Assembly: GCA_903886275.1 (NCBI GenBank)
Contig: CAISLN010000087.1
Location: 1 to 64,000 of the forward strand
Origin: an uncultured beta proteobacterium
GTDB taxonomy: Bacteria; Pseudomonadota; Gammaproteobacteria; Burkholderiales; Burkholderiaceae_C
Direction of reading: 5' to 3'
DNA: 64,000 nt
The notes beneath the pieces were generated by a model. The model saw nothing but the letters and a program-made list of their open reading frames with translations. It did no database searches and was not told the origin of the DNA. A program made the translations under genes and the position numbers. Shown piece by piece: positions 35,606 through 45,653 of the stretch (within the stretch, counting starts at the first letter, position 1; every line of letters begins with the position of its first letter).

Positions 35606-36502
35606 ATGAAATGGGACGGTAACCGCCAGTCGGACAACGTGGAAGACCGCCGCTCCGAGTCGGGTGGTGGCCCTGGTGGCGGCGGCGGGCTGCTCGGCGC
35701 GCTGCTGGGGGGTCGCATGGGCGTGGGCGTCATTGTGGTGGCGCTGCTGGGCGGCTGGGCGCTGGGTATCAACCCCCTGACGGTTTTGGGTTTGCTCGAT
35801 GGCGGCAACATGCCCTCGTCTCAGGTGCAGCAGGCGCCGGCCAAACGCCCACCGGCCGATGACCGCATGGCCCAATTTGTATCCACCGTGCTGGCCGATA
35901 CCGAAGACGTTTGGACCGAGATGTTCACCAAGGGTGGCAGCGTCTACATAGCGCCGCATCTGGTGCTGTTTCGCGGCGCCACAAGCACCGGCTGCGGCCA
36001 GGGCGAGGCGGCCATGGGGCCGTTTTACTGCCCGGCCGATCAGAAGGTGTACATCGACCTGGGCTTTTACCAGACCCTCAAGGACCAGTTGGGTGCGCCG
36101 GGCGACTTCGCCCAGGCCTATGTGATTGCACACGAGGTCGGCCACCATGTGCAAAACCTGCTGGGTGTCAGCGCCAAGATGGAGCAGCGGCGCGGGCAGC
36201 TGACCCAGGTCCAGTACAACGCCCAGAGCGTGCGCCTGGAGTTGCAGGCCGATTGCCTGGCCGGTGTCTGGGCCCACCATGCCCAGGCCACGCGCCAAAT
36301 TCTCGAGGCCGGCGACCTGGCAGAGGCGATGAACGCGGCCGCAAAGATCGGTGACGATGCCTTGCAGGGTGCGGGTGGCAGGCGGGTGGTGCCTGAGAGC
36401 TTTACCCATGGCACCAGCGCCCAGCGTCAGCACTGGTTCAATGCCGGCATGCAGGGTGGCACTGTGAAAAACTGCGACACTTTTTCCAGCCGTAACCCAT
36501 GA
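35606..36502 (+). CDS. YpfJ-type neutral zinc metallopeptidase
   Basis: A 298-residue membrane-anchored protein. A Gly-rich basic N-terminus is followed by one hydrophobic span at about residues 42-65 ([18 protein letters not shown]). The rest resembles the zinc metallopeptidase family of YpfJ, with the metal motif in [12 protein letters not shown] (HExxH) and the downstream [12 protein letters not shown] with a third ligand. Substrate unknown. It lies 28 bases after dcd and may be cotranscribed. Confidence 0.88.
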   Translation: MKWDGNRQSDNVEDRRSESGGGPGGGGGLLGALLGGRMGVGVIVVALLGGWALGINPLTVLGLLDGGNMPSSQVQQAPAKRPPADDRMAQFVSTVLADTEDVWTEMFTKGGSVYIAPHLVLFRGATSTGCGQGEAAMGPFYCPADQKVYIDLGFYQTLKDQLGAPGDFAQAYVIAHEVGHHVQNLLGVSAKMEQRRGQLTQVQYNAQSVRLELQADCLAGVWAHHAQATRQILEAGDLAEAMNAAAKIGDDALQGAGGRRVVPESFTHGTSAQRQHWFNAGMQGGTVKNCDTFSSRNP

Positions 36503-36597
36503 AGCGCGCAATGGCGGATAATGCGGGTTTGCCCCTGTGCCTTGGGGCCGCCCTGCTATCGGATGGATAGCACAACTTCTGGCTATGCCTGACCGAC

Positions 36598-38202
36598 TTG
36601 AATACCGAACTGAATTCCCCTGAACTGAGCGCAACTCCCGCAGCCGCCGCTGCCCCCGAGAGCGCCGCCACCGTGACCCAAGAAACCCCCGTGATGGCCT
36701 TTGCCCAGTTGCAATTGGCAGCTCCACTGGCCCGCGCCGTGGCCGAAATGGGCTACGAGTCCATGACACCGATCCAGGCCCAAGCCATCCCCGTGGTGCT
36801 GCAAGGCCGCGATGTGATGGGCGCCGCCCAGACTGGCACCGGCAAGACAGCAGCCTTTGCCCTGCCCCTGCTGCAGCGCATGATGAAGCACGAGAACCCT
36901 TCCACCTCGCCCGCTCGCCATCCGGTGCGCGCCCTGGTGCTCTTGCCCACGCGCGAACTGGCCGACCAAGTGGCGCAACAGGTCAAGCTCTACGCCAAGT
37001 ACACCAACCTGCGCAGCGCCGTGGTGTTTGGCGGCATGGACATGAAGCCACAAACCCTGGAACTCAAGGCCGGGGTCGAGGTGCTGGTGGCCACACCGGG
37101 TCGCCTGCTGGACCACATTGAAGCCAAGACTGCCGTGCTCAACCAGGTCGAATACGTGGTGCTCGATGAGGCCGACCGCATGCTCGACATCGGCTTTTTG
37201 CCCGACCTGCAGCGCATCCTGTCTTACCTGCCCAAGCAGCGCATCACGCTCTTGTTCTCGGCTACCTTCTCGCCCGAGATCAAGCGCCTGGCCAGCAGCT
37301 ACCTGCAAAACCCGGTGACGATTGAAGTGGCGCGCTCCAACGCCACTGCCTCCACCGTCGAGCAGCATTTCTACAGCGTCAATGAAGACGGCAAGCGCCA
37401 CGCCCTGCACCAGATCCTCAAGACCCGCGGCATGAAGCAGGCCTTTGTGTTCGTCAACAGCAAGCTGGGCTGTGCCCGCTTGGCCCGCTCGCTGGAGCGT
37501 GAAGGTCTGAAGACCACCGCACTGCACGGCGACAAGAGCCAAGACGAGCGCCTGAAGGCCCTTGACTCCTTTAAAAAGGGCGAGGTCGATTTGCTGGTGT
37601 GTACCGATGTGGCCGCGCGCGGTCTGGACATCAAGGACGTGCCGGCAGTGTTCAACTTCGACATCCCGTTCAACGCCGAAGACTATGTGCACCGCATCGG
37701 CCGCACCGGTCGCGCCGGCGCTGCCGGTCTGGCCGTGAGCTTTGTGGGCGGCGGCAACGACGCGCGCTTGGTGGCCGACATCGAGAAGTTGATCAAGTCC
37801 AAGATCGAGATCGAGGCGCTGGAGTTTGACGAAGACCAGCCCGACATCCGCAAGCAGGGCCGCATCAACGACGGCCGGCGCATGTACCAAGAAAATGAAG
37901 GCGTTGGCGGCGGCGACAATGGTCGCAGTGAAGCCCGTGGTGCCCCGCGTGGTGAAGCCCGCAATGATTCACGCAGCAGTGGCCGAGGCGATGGCCGCCG
38001 CGAAGGTGGCAATGAGGGCCGGCGCGAATATGCCCGCCCCCAAGTGCAGTCACGCGACCCCTTCTTTGACAGGCCTTACGAGCCCAGCGCCGCAGCCGAT
38101 GCAGCACCTTCGTGGGAGGCCGCAGACAGGCCGGCCATGCGCAGCATCTCCAGCAACATCAAGCCTAAGCGCAAGCTTGCGGCACTGTTCAAGTCGGCAT
38201 AA
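36598..38202 (+). CDS. rhlE: DEAD-box RNA helicase, RhlE type
   Basis: A 534-residue ATP-dependent RNA helicase of ribosome assembly and mRNA decay. The motifs are AQTGTGKTAAFALP (I), PTRELADQ (Ia), DEADRMLDIGF (II), SATFSPEI (III) and HRIGRTGRAG (VI). A C-terminal tail of roughly 130 residues is rich in Arg and Gly (RSEARGAPRGEARN) and probably binds RNA. The frame has no early ATG: the start appears to be TTG at 36598, or else an ATG about 35 residues in, just before the Q motif. A terminator follows. Confidence 0.92.
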   Translation: MNTELNSPELSATPAAAAAPESAATVTQETPVMAFAQLQLAAPLARAVAEMGYESMTPIQAQAIPVVLQGRDVMGAAQTGTGKTAAFALPLLQRMMKHENPSTSPARHPVRALVLLPTRELADQVAQQVKLYAKYTNLRSAVVFGGMDMKPQTLELKAGVEVLVATPGRLLDHIEAKTAVLNQVEYVVLDEADRMLDIGFLPDLQRILSYLPKQRITLLFSATFSPEIKRLASSYLQNPVTIEVARSNATASTVEQHFYSVNEDGKRHALHQILKTRGMKQAFVFVNSKLGCARLARSLEREGLKTTALHGDKSQDERLKALDSFKKGEVDLLVCTDVAARGLDIKDVPAVFNFDIPFNAEDYVHRIGRTGRAGAAGLAVSFVGGGNDARLVADIEKLIKSKIEIEALEFDEDQPDIRKQGRINDGRRMYQENEGVGGGDNGRSEARGAPRGEARNDSRSSGRGDGRREGGNEGRREYARPQVQSRDPFFDRPYEPSAAADAAPSWEAADRPAMRSISSNIKPKRKLAALFKSA

Positions 38203-38213
38203 AACCGACCACT

Positions 38214-38240
38214 AAAAAAGGGCCTGCAGGGCCCTTTTTT
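38214..38240 (+). terminator. Rho-independent terminator after rhlE
   Basis: AAAAAAGGGCC (38214-38224) pairs with GGCCCTTTTTT (38230-38240) across a 5-base loop. The A and T tracts on both sides suit bidirectional termination, serving apaH from the other side. Confidence 0.88.
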
Positions 38241-38262
38241 ATGGCGCCACCGCCCATGCGGT

Positions 38263-39117
38263 TCAGTGTTGGCCCGGCCTTTGGGACTCGGCGCATTGCA
38301 CCTGGACCAGCTCGCTGCTCCAGCCTGTCGCCTGCGGTGTGATGTGCAGCGCGCTCAGGCAGCCGCCCCAGACGCAGCCGGTGTCTAGCGACAGTACATC
38401 GCTGCGACCCAGCCAACCCAGGGTGGACCAATGGCCAAAGGCCACGCTGATGGACGCGGTCTGGCGCCCCGGCACTTCAAACCAAGGCAGATAACCCGCA
38501 GGCAAGGCCTCCACCTTGCCGCTGAAGCCAAACTCCATGTGTCCCTCGGGCGTGCACACACGCAGCCTAGTCAGCGCATTGACGATGACACGCAAGCGCT
38601 CTGGCCCCTGCAGATCGTCGCTCCAGGCCTCCGGTGCGTTACCGTACATCGTGGCGAAAAAGTCTGCGCTGTCGGGTCCGCGCAGTGCGGTCTCCACCTC
38701 TTGCGCCAGCTCCAGCGTCTTTTGGGCAGTCCAGGCGGGCAGTACCCCGGCGTGCACCATCAGCAGCTCCTGGCCGCCCCAGCGCTCCAGCAGGGCCAGA
38801 TTCTGGTGGCGCAGCCATTCCAGCATGGCGGGGCGGTCGCTGGCATGCAGCACGCCTTGCAGCGTGTCCTTGCGACCGGGCTTGCGCGCGCCCTGCGCCA
38901 GGGCCAGCAAATGCAGGTCGTGGTTGCCCAGCAGGCAGCGGGCCGATGCGCCATAGCCCATCAGGCGGCGCAGCACGGCGTCGGATGCCGGACCGCGGTT
39001 GACCAGATCGCCCAGTAAAAACAGGGTATCGCGGCTGGGGCTGAAGGCGATTTTCTCCAGCAGGCGTTGCAATGCGGCGTCGCAGCCCTGCAAGTCGCCG
39101 ATAAGGTAAAGTGACAT
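38263..39117 (-). CDS. apaH: Symmetrical bis(5'-nucleosyl)-tetraphosphatase
   Basis: A 284-residue phosphoesterase that splits Ap4A into two ADP and can decap RNA. The metallophosphatase motifs are YLIGDLQGCD, LLGDLVNRGP, LLGNHDLHLLA and MVHAGVLPAW. The ATG at 39117 gives the usual ApaH start; a TTG 18 bases upstream is less likely. It is divergent from the CNNM/CBS protein gene 24 bases away. Confidence 0.94.
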   Translation of the reverse strand: MSLYLIGDLQGCDAALQRLLEKIAFSPSRDTLFLLGDLVNRGPASDAVLRRLMGYGASARCLLGNHDLHLLALAQGARKPGRKDTLQGVLHASDRPAMLEWLRHQNLALLERWGGQELLMVHAGVLPAWTAQKTLELAQEVETALRGPDSADFFATMYGNAPEAWSDDLQGPERLRVIVNALTRLRVCTPEGHMEFGFSGKVEALPAGYLPWFEVPGRQTASISVAFGHWSTLGWLGRSDVLSLDTGCVWGGCLSALHITPQATGWSSELVQVQCAESQRPGQH

Positions 39118-39141
39118 GACTTTATTTTCGCTCAAGGGTGC

Positions 39142-40455
39142 ATGGACTTTCTGGTTATTCTGGTGCTTACGCTTCTCAACGGCGCCTTTGCCATGTCGGA
39201 GCTGGCGCTGACCGCCAGCCGCAAGGTGCGCTTACAGACCATGGCCGACGAGGGCGACAAGGGTGCGCAGGCGGCACTCGACCTGATGGGCAATCCCACG
39301 CAATTCCTTTCCGCGGTGCAGGTCGGCATCACCAGCATTGGCATGCTCAACGCGCTGGTGGGTGAGGCTGCCTTTGGTGAAGGCCTGGCTGCTTGGCTGG
39401 AGCAGAGCTTCACGCTCTCGCACAAGGCCGCCGGTGTGACGTCCACAGCGCTGGTGGTGACCGCCATCACCTTCATCACCATTTTGTTTGGCGAGTTGGT
39501 GCCCAAGCGCATCGGCCAGCTCTACCCCGAGCCGGTGGCGCGCGTGGTGGCGCGGCCCATGCAGTGGGTGGCCATGGTGGCCAAACCCTTTGTGCGCCTG
39601 CTGTCGCTGTGCACCCACGGCATGCTGCGCCTGTTGCAGATCGACGCCACCGACAACCGCATGGTGACCGAGGCCGAAATTTCCGCCAGCCTCGAAGATG
39701 GCGTGGACGCCGGCATCATCGAGGTGCACGAGCACCAGATGGTGCGCAATGTGTTCCATCTGGATGACCGCACCCTGACCTCCATGATGCTGCCGCGCTC
39801 CGACATGGAGTGGCTGGACGCCAGTTGCTCGGTGACCGAGGCGTTGCAGCAGGCCAGTGGCGCGGCCGAAAAGGGAGCGCATTCCTGGTACCCGGTGTGC
39901 CGCGGCTCACTTGACGATGTGGTGGGTGTGGTCAGCGTGGCGCGTCTGCTTGAGCGCGGCGTGCGCTACCCCTATGGCGTGGGCGCGCTGGTGGAGCCTG
40001 CCGTGTTTGTGCCGGAGACGCTGACCGGCATGGAGCTGATTGCACAGTTTCGTACCAAGGCCGCGCGCATGGTGTTTGTGGTGGACGAATACGGCGTGGT
40101 GCAGGGCCTGATCACGCCACATGACCTGCTCGAAGCCATCACCGGAGAGCTCAAGCCCGATCAGCACGATGAGGCCTGGGCCATTTTGCAGCCCGATGGC
40201 TGCTGGCTGCTCGATGGTCTGATGCCCATCGCCGAGCTCAAGGCCCGTTTAGAGATCGAGCAGGAGCTGCCGCATGAGGACCGCGGCCGTTACAACACGC
40301 TGGCCGGTTTGCTGATGACGGTGTCTGGCAATATGCCCGAGGCGGGTGAAAAAATTGTCTGCGCCCACTGGCAGTTTGAGGTCACCGGGCTGGACGGGCG
40401 GCGCATCGACAAGGTGCTGGCCAGGCACCTGCCGGCGCATACGGCCAAGGCTTAA
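39142..40455 (+). CDS. CNNM/CBS-domain membrane protein (HlyC/CorC family)
   Basis: A 437-residue inner-membrane protein. The N-terminal CNNM (DUF21) domain has about four spans (MDFLVILVLTLLNGAFAMSE; FITILFGELVPKRIGQ). Two CBS domains follow at about residues 210-330, including VFVVDEYGVVQGLITPHDLL. A CorC-HlyC C-terminal domain ends the protein at about residues 350-430. Members export magnesium or sodium or affect cobalt tolerance; the exact ion cannot be told. The hemolysin name is historical. Confidence 0.9.
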   Translation: MDFLVILVLTLLNGAFAMSELALTASRKVRLQTMADEGDKGAQAALDLMGNPTQFLSAVQVGITSIGMLNALVGEAAFGEGLAAWLEQSFTLSHKAAGVTSTALVVTAITFITILFGELVPKRIGQLYPEPVARVVARPMQWVAMVAKPFVRLLSLCTHGMLRLLQIDATDNRMVTEAEISASLEDGVDAGIIEVHEHQMVRNVFHLDDRTLTSMMLPRSDMEWLDASCSVTEALQQASGAAEKGAHSWYPVCRGSLDDVVGVVSVARLLERGVRYPYGVGALVEPAVFVPETLTGMELIAQFRTKAARMVFVVDEYGVVQGLITPHDLLEAITGELKPDQHDEAWAILQPDGCWLLDGLMPIAELKARLEIEQELPHEDRGRYNTLAGLLMTVSGNMPEAGEKIVCAHWQFEVTGLDGRRIDKVLARHLPAHTAKA

Positions 40456-40468
40456 ACCCTGTTTGCGA

Positions 40469-41239
40469 TCACATGCGTGCGCTCAGGCGGTAGGCGGCGA
40501 TGCCCAGCAGTTCGTGCAGCAGCAGCTCCCAGCGCTCGGCGCCTTCGCCCAGGTTGAAGTTGCTCAGCGGGGTGATGCCGCCGGTGCGAAAGTCCACCGG
40601 GTAGGGCGTCACATTCCAGCCGGCCTTTTGGAAGGTGGCCAAGGAGCGTGGCATGTGCCAGGCCGAGGTCACCAGCAGCCAGGGCTTTTGCGCATCCAGG
40701 CCTGGAAGCGCACGCGTGAACAGCGCATTTTCATAGGTGTTTTGGGAGCGGGTCTCCAGCGTGAGCACGCTACGCGGCACGCCCATGCTGTCAAAGAATT
40801 GCAGGGCCCTTTCGGCCTCGCTGGGGCCGCTGCCAAAAAATTCGCCCTCGCCACCGGTAAAGACAATGCGCAGTGGGGGGTGGCGCTGCCACAGGCTGAC
40901 TGCCATGGTCATGCGCTCGGCACTGGCATTGAGCAGGGGTTGTTGGTGGTACTGGCTGAAACGCCCGGGCTCCAGTGCACCGCCCAGCACCACCATGCCG
41001 GCATAGCCGCTGAGGTCGGCGTCGGCCGCCAGTTCCGGATAGCGGTTTTCCAGTGGCTGCAGCAGGGCATCGGGCAGGGTCTTGAAGCCGCATAGCGTCA
41101 GCAACAACAAAGCCGCCCCCATCAGCCTGCGCCCAGCCACCGGTCGTGAGCGGCTTAAAAAATACGCCAGGGCCAGCAGCAGCAGCACCGCATTCAAGGG
41201 TTGGGCCAGTAAGTTGAGTAGTTTGGAGATCAGCAGCAT
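40469..41239 (-). CDS. YdcF/ElyC-family membrane protein (DUF218)
   Basis: A 256-residue protein with two N-terminal hydrophobic segments (about residues 5-30 and 37-57) and a DUF218 domain. Typical blocks are GMVVLGGAL, IVFTGGEGEF, ETRSQNTYENALFT and LLVTSAWHMPRSLATF, the SAxHMPR motif of SanA/ElyC/YdcF proteins. ElyC supports peptidoglycan precursor supply in E. coli; here the role is inferred only by family. Ends 13 bases from the convergent CNNM gene. Confidence 0.87.
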   Translation of the reverse strand: MLLISKLLNLLAQPLNAVLLLLALAYFLSRSRPVAGRRLMGAALLLLTLCGFKTLPDALLQPLENRYPELAADADLSGYAGMVVLGGALEPGRFSQYHQQPLLNASAERMTMAVSLWQRHPPLRIVFTGGEGEFFGSGPSEAERALQFFDSMGVPRSVLTLETRSQNTYENALFTRALPGLDAQKPWLLVTSAWHMPRSLATFQKAGWNVTPYPVDFRTGGITPLSNFNLGEGAERWELLLHELLGIAAYRLSARM

Positions 41240-41347
41240 ATAGCTACCTTAGCAGCTGGAATGGTTGGCAAAGCGCCATCGAACTTGTGTATTTGGACTA
41301 TTGGTGCGGTCACCCGATAAAATCGCCCAAACAATTAGAAATAGTTT

Positions 41348-41971
41348 ATGCGAAAAATTTCCGCCAATGCCGATGTAATGACCACCCGAGAAGCAGGGGA
41401 GACGCTGGGCGTTGCCGTGCGCACTGTGCAGCTATGGGTGGAAGCTGGGGTGTTGCCTGCCTGGCGTACTGCGGGCGGTCACCGGCGCATTGCGCGCAGC
41501 GCGGTCGACAAGCTGATGGCCGAGCGCCGCAGCGACCTGCATACCCCCGATGCCCAGCCCAGTCCAGCCCGACCGGGGATCAAGCTCCTGTTGGTAGAAG
41601 ATGATCCCGTGTTGTTGCGGCTATTTAGCGGTGTGGTGGCCTCCTGGAATTTTCCGGTCGAGCTGATCACCGCCACCAATGGCTTTGAGGGTCTGGTGCG
41701 CATGGGTGAGGTCCATCCGGACATCGTAGTGACCGATCTGGTCATGCCCGGCATGGACGGGTTTGAGATGGTGCGCTCCCTCAAAAAAGCGGGTTCCGGA
41801 TTTGCCAGCATCAAGCTGCTGGTGATCTCTGCGCTCAGCACCGATGAAATTCAGGCACAGGGCGGTCTGCCCGAGGGCGTGACCTGTTTCCACAAGCCGG
41901 TGAATTTCGCCAAGCTTGAAACGCTGGTGCACAAGCACTTCACGGACAAGCTGCAGCGCGCAATAGGCTAG
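41348..41971 (+). CDS. HTH (MerR/excisionase-type) fused to a response-regulator receiver domain
   Basis: A 207-residue two-domain protein. Residues 10-60 form a MerR/excisionase-like HTH (MTTREAGETLGVAVRTVQLW, then TAGGHRRI). Residues 77-203 form a CheY-like receiver with the acidic pair at 85-86 (VEDD), phosphoacceptor Asp130 (VVTDLVMPGMDG) and Lys183 (FHKPVNF). The DNA-binding domain is therefore at the N-terminus, the reverse of most response regulators. No kinase gene is adjacent. ATG at 41378 is an alternative start. It converges on the MFS gene with a 2-base gap. Confidence 0.88.
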   Translation: MRKISANADVMTTREAGETLGVAVRTVQLWVEAGVLPAWRTAGGHRRIARSAVDKLMAERRSDLHTPDAQPSPARPGIKLLLVEDDPVLLRLFSGVVASWNFPVELITATNGFEGLVRMGEVHPDIVVTDLVMPGMDGFEMVRSLKKAGSGFASIKLLVISALSTDEIQAQGGLPEGVTCFHKPVNFAKLETLVHKHFTDKLQRAIG

Positions 41972-41973
41972 GC

Positions 41974-43212
41974 TCAGGACTCCGGTCTGGGGCGCGGTTG
42001 ACGCACCCGTAATGCGCCGGGCACGCCCAGGTGCGGGTGCAACTGGCCTGCCACCAACCAGGCGAGCAGCAGCGCGCAGCCACCGGCCGCAAACACGCCC
42101 GAGACCGTGGTGAATTGCAGTACCAGCCAGGCCAGGCCAGGCGACAAAATGCCCGACACGTCACGAAAGCTCGAATACACCGCAGACATCTCGGTGCGCT
42201 CCGATGGTTTCACCGACATCAAAAAAGGCAGGCCGGCGCAGACGTCGAGCAGCACCAGGCAGTAAGACCCCAGCAGCAGCATGCCGACCGTGGCCCAGGG
42301 CAGCGGCGACAAGAGCGTGGCCAGGATGAAGCACATGCCGCCGAGCAGGAAGCCGGTGCGCATGGCGCGCCGCAGCGACTTACGCTGTACCCAGCGAAAC
42401 AGCAGGGGTGCCGCAAACAGGCCCATATTGGCCAGCGAGGTGGCAATGCCGCCCACCTGGTCGCCCAGTCCATGCTCCACGGCAAAAATGCCCACATAGA
42501 CAAAGTAAAACCACCAGCCGCAAGAGCGCATGACGGCAAACAACCAGCCGCCCACCAGACGTGGCTGCAAAAAGAAGCGCCGCAAATAGGTCCATGGATG
42601 CGAGGCTGCGCGTGATTGGCGTGTCATCACGCGGCCATTGCCCAGTCGCATCTTCCAGATATAGAACAGCATGGCCGAGGCGCCCAGGCCTGCCATCAAA
42701 AACGGTGCGCCATGCCAGAGGGGCAGCAGCTGCACACCCAGCACCGGGCCCAGCACCCAGCCCAGCCCACCATAGAACATGCGCAGCGACTCCAGCCGTG
42801 CAAACTCGGTCTTGGCCACATGGTCCAGCACATAGGCGTTGAAGCAAACAAAGGAGGTAGCCGCCGCCAGGGTGTTGCACAGCAACGCGGCAGTCGCCCA
42901 TTTGCCGCCCAGCATGCCAAAGACGGCCGACAACACATACAGCATCAGGCCCATTGCATAGACCCGGCGCCGCTGCAGCCGCTGCGCTAGCAAGGGCACG
43001 GTCAGCGCCGTCAGCAGCGACAGGATGCCAATCACAAAGTAGAGTTCCGACACGACGGCCACATCGCCCCAGGCGCGGTACAGCAGCAGTGGGTAGACCG
43101 CCAGCGTCGATCCCCTGACCAGAGCCTCCAGTCCGGCGATGGTGGCGAACTCGCGCACGCCGGGCTTGCGTGCGGGTGCAATGGGTGGCGCGCTGAAGGG
43201 GGAAATAGGCAC
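41974..43212 (-). CDS. Major facilitator superfamily transporter
   Basis: A 412-residue membrane protein with about 12 hydrophobic segments in two halves, typical of MFS carriers. Segments include LYFVIGILSLLTALTVPLLA and VGMLLLGSYCLVLLDVCAG, and a cytoplasmic loop at about residues 200-215 is basic. No subfamily motif lets me name a substrate. The 103 bases to the chemoreceptor gene hold nothing distinctive. Confidence 0.82.
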   Translation of the reverse strand: MPISPFSAPPIAPARKPGVREFATIAGLEALVRGSTLAVYPLLLYRAWGDVAVVSELYFVIGILSLLTALTVPLLAQRLQRRRVYAMGLMLYVLSAVFGMLGGKWATAALLCNTLAAATSFVCFNAYVLDHVAKTEFARLESLRMFYGGLGWVLGPVLGVQLLPLWHGAPFLMAGLGASAMLFYIWKMRLGNGRVMTRQSRAASHPWTYLRRFFLQPRLVGGWLFAVMRSCGWWFYFVYVGIFAVEHGLGDQVGGIATSLANMGLFAAPLLFRWVQRKSLRRAMRTGFLLGGMCFILATLLSPLPWATVGMLLLGSYCLVLLDVCAGLPFLMSVKPSERTEMSAVYSSFRDVSGILSPGLAWLVLQFTTVSGVFAAGGCALLLAWLVAGQLHPHLGVPGALRVRQPRPRPES

Positions 43213-43315
43213 AGATGACCGGTGGGGGAAGTCGCCCAGTATCGCACCACGCCTAAAAAATCACCCACAACGCGCAGCGCGACCACTCAGCCCAAGCACG
43301 GCTCCATGCAAGGCC

Positions 43316-44947
43316 TCAAAATGCTTCCCATTGGTCGTCGCCAACCTTGGCTTGCGTGACGGGCTTGATCGGCGTGATGGGCTTAGGCAGTGCAGCAGTC
43401 TTACCTGTCTTGGGCTTGGCACTGACTGTCGAGGCAACACGTTTCTCAGAGCCCTTGAAGGCCGCGCTTGTGGCAACGCTGCGAACGGTGCTTGGAATCA
43501 TCCTAGCATTGGATTCCTGCTTGAAGACCGCGACCGACTGCACCAACTCCACCGACTGGGACTTTAAACTGTTGGCCGCCGCAGCCATTTCCTCCACCAG
43601 CGCGGCGTTTTGTTGGGTCACCCGGTCCATCTGCGCAACCGCCTCACCAATCTGCGTCACCCCGGTCGCCTGTTCATTGCTCGCATGGCTGATTTTGCCG
43701 ACCAAGGCACTGACTTTGCGTATCGAGTCCACGACTTCTGTCATGGTCACTCCGGCCTCATCGACCAGCACCGTACCCTGTTCTACACGCTCTACGCTGG
43801 CGTTGATGAGCTTCTTGATTTCCTTGGCCGCATCCGCACTGCGCCCAGCCAAGGAGCGGACTTCACTGGCCACCACGGCAAAGCCACGTCCCTGTTCGCC
43901 CGCACGGGCCGCTTCCACGGCTGCGTTCAAAGCCAGGATGTTGGTCTGAAAGGCAATGCCGTCGATGACGCTGATGATGTCGGATATCTTTCTGGAGGAG
44001 TCGTTGATGTCCTTCATGGTGTGGACCACGCGGCCCACGACCTCACCACCACGCGCCGCCACAGATGCTGCCCCGGCCGCCATCTGGCTGGCCTGCTGTG
44101 CGTTTTCGGCATTGATGTTGACCTGCTCGCTGAGTTCCTCCATGGAGGCAGCCGTTTGTTCCAAGGTGCTGGCCTGACTCTCGGTGCGCGACGACAAATC
44201 CAGGTTGCCCTCTGCAATCTCGGCGCTGGCGCTCGCCACACTTTCTGCGATAGTTCCGGCCACCTCAACGGCCTGTGCAAGGGGGTTGGAAATGGAGCGT
44301 GAAATCACAAACCCTAGCGCACCCGCAAGCACGACGGCAAGGGCGGCAGCGAAGAGTACAAACCCCCGCGCATGGCTGATGGTGGTTTGAGCCGCCTCCC
44401 ACACTTCGTCGGCTGCTTTCTTATTGAAGGCGCTCAGTTCCTGCAAGTCCTTGAGCGCCAGTCTGAATTGGGTCTGGGACTCGCCTTTGAATGCCTTGTA
44501 GGCGACTGCTGCCGCTTCTAGGCTGTCGCCAGCTTTGTGTGAAAGGGGGCGCAGATTTTCCCATGTGGCATACCAAGCGTCGCGGTGGGTGTTAAAGCTG
44601 CTCCAGGCCACGACCTCCTCCTCGGTGGTGTAAAACTTGGATGCCACTGGTTCGAGCTCGGCGAGTTGCTTGCGGATTGCAGTAATCTCGGCTTCGATAG
44701 TGTCCATTTCCGCGTTGTCTGTCGCAACAAGGTGACGTCCCTCGGCACGACGCATGCTGTTGAGCAAAGAATCAAGCTGCCCCGACATATAGACACCTGG
44801 CAGACTGCCGGTTGCGATTTCCTTCTCTCCTGCGGCAACCTCACTGAGTTGGGACAGGGCAATGGCACCCAAGGCGATGAGCATCGCGACGACGATGGAA
44901 AATCCGAGGCCAATCTTGGTCGAAATTTTGAAACTGTATGGGTTCAT
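43316..44947 (-). CDS. Methyl-accepting chemotaxis protein
   Basis: A 543-residue chemoreceptor. TM1 is at about residues 11-31 and TM2 at about 195-215, enclosing a four-helix-bundle-like periplasmic sensor with no heme motif. A HAMP linker and the signalling domain follow, with the tip [20 protein letters not shown] and methylation helices rich in Glu/Gln. The C-terminus ends in an Ala/Lys/Pro-rich tail and [10 protein letters not shown]; the WEAF end resembles the CheR/CheB-tethering pentapeptide form (x-W-x-x-F). Stimulus unknown. Confidence 0.93.
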   Translation of the reverse strand: MNPYSFKISTKIGLGFSIVVAMLIALGAIALSQLSEVAAGEKEIATGSLPGVYMSGQLDSLLNSMRRAEGRHLVATDNAEMDTIEAEITAIRKQLAELEPVASKFYTTEEEVVAWSSFNTHRDAWYATWENLRPLSHKAGDSLEAAAVAYKAFKGESQTQFRLALKDLQELSAFNKKAADEVWEAAQTTISHARGFVLFAAALAVVLAGALGFVISRSISNPLAQAVEVAGTIAESVASASAEIAEGNLDLSSRTESQASTLEQTAASMEELSEQVNINAENAQQASQMAAGAASVAARGGEVVGRVVHTMKDINDSSRKISDIISVIDGIAFQTNILALNAAVEAARAGEQGRGFAVVASEVRSLAGRSADAAKEIKKLINASVERVEQGTVLVDEAGVTMTEVVDSIRKVSALVGKISHASNEQATGVTQIGEAVAQMDRVTQQNAALVEEMAAAANSLKSQSVELVQSVAVFKQESNARMIPSTVRSVATSAAFKGSEKRVASTVSAKPKTGKTAALPKPITPIKPVTQAKVGDDQWEAF

Positions 44948-45133
44948 CTCAGAGTCTCCATTGAGGGTGTTCGCAGGCCTGCGTAAAAATTAACGGCCTT
45001 GGGAAGTTAAAGACTCCATCCCCTGACAGGTTGAAATGCTGAACACTGATTCGGGAATTTACAACAGCAGCCGGAGATGTCAAGCGCTTGGACTCGTGGC
45101 GAATAATGCGGGTTTGAAAAGTGAAAGACACCA

Positions 45134-45541
45134 GTGATCGAACTCTACAACCCCCTGACCCTGCGCGTGTACTGGGAGGACACCGATGCCGGCGGCGTGG
45201 TGTACTACGCCAACTACTTGAAGTTTTTTGAGCGCGCCCGCACCGATTGGTTGCGCCGCTTGGGTGTGGAGCAAAGCCGGTTGCAGGCCGAGCAGGACTG
45301 TATTTTTGTGGTGGCCGAGGTGCAGCTGCGCTATGTGGCAGCGGCCCGCTTGGATGACCTGATCACGGTGAGCGTGCGGCTTCTCGAGCAGGGTCGGGCC
45401 TCATTGCAGCTCGAACAACAGGCCTGGCGCGGTGCCACCTTGCTGGTCCAGGGGAGGGTGCGCATTGGCTGCGTCAGCGCCGCTACGTTCAAACCACGCC
45501 GCATTCCACAGACCGTCAGCACCCTGCTATCGGTGGTGTAG
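45134..45541 (+). CDS. ybgC: YbgC-family acyl-CoA thioesterase
   Basis: A 135-residue hotdog-fold thioesterase. The family motif is YWEDTDAGGVVYYANYLKFFERARTD-like, split here as WEDTDAGGVVYYANYLKFFE with the catalytic Asp, followed by the R(T)DWLRRLG segment. The start is GTG at 45134. YbgC usually heads the tol-pal operon, but no tolQRAB gene follows in this window. It hydrolyses short acyl-CoAs and is linked to phospholipid metabolism in other bacteria. Confidence 0.92.
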   Translation: MIELYNPLTLRVYWEDTDAGGVVYYANYLKFFERARTDWLRRLGVEQSRLQAEQDCIFVVAEVQLRYVAAARLDDLITVSVRLLEQGRASLQLEQQAWRGATLLVQGRVRIGCVSAATFKPRRIPQTVSTLLSVV

Positions 45542-45653
45542 ATTGCCACGACGCTGTACGGTGGACAATATTGAGTTATGACCTTTGGCTACGCGTACAT
45601 GTACGGATTAAGGCGCATAAAATAGCCCACCCCTTCATCTGGTACCTCAGTCA

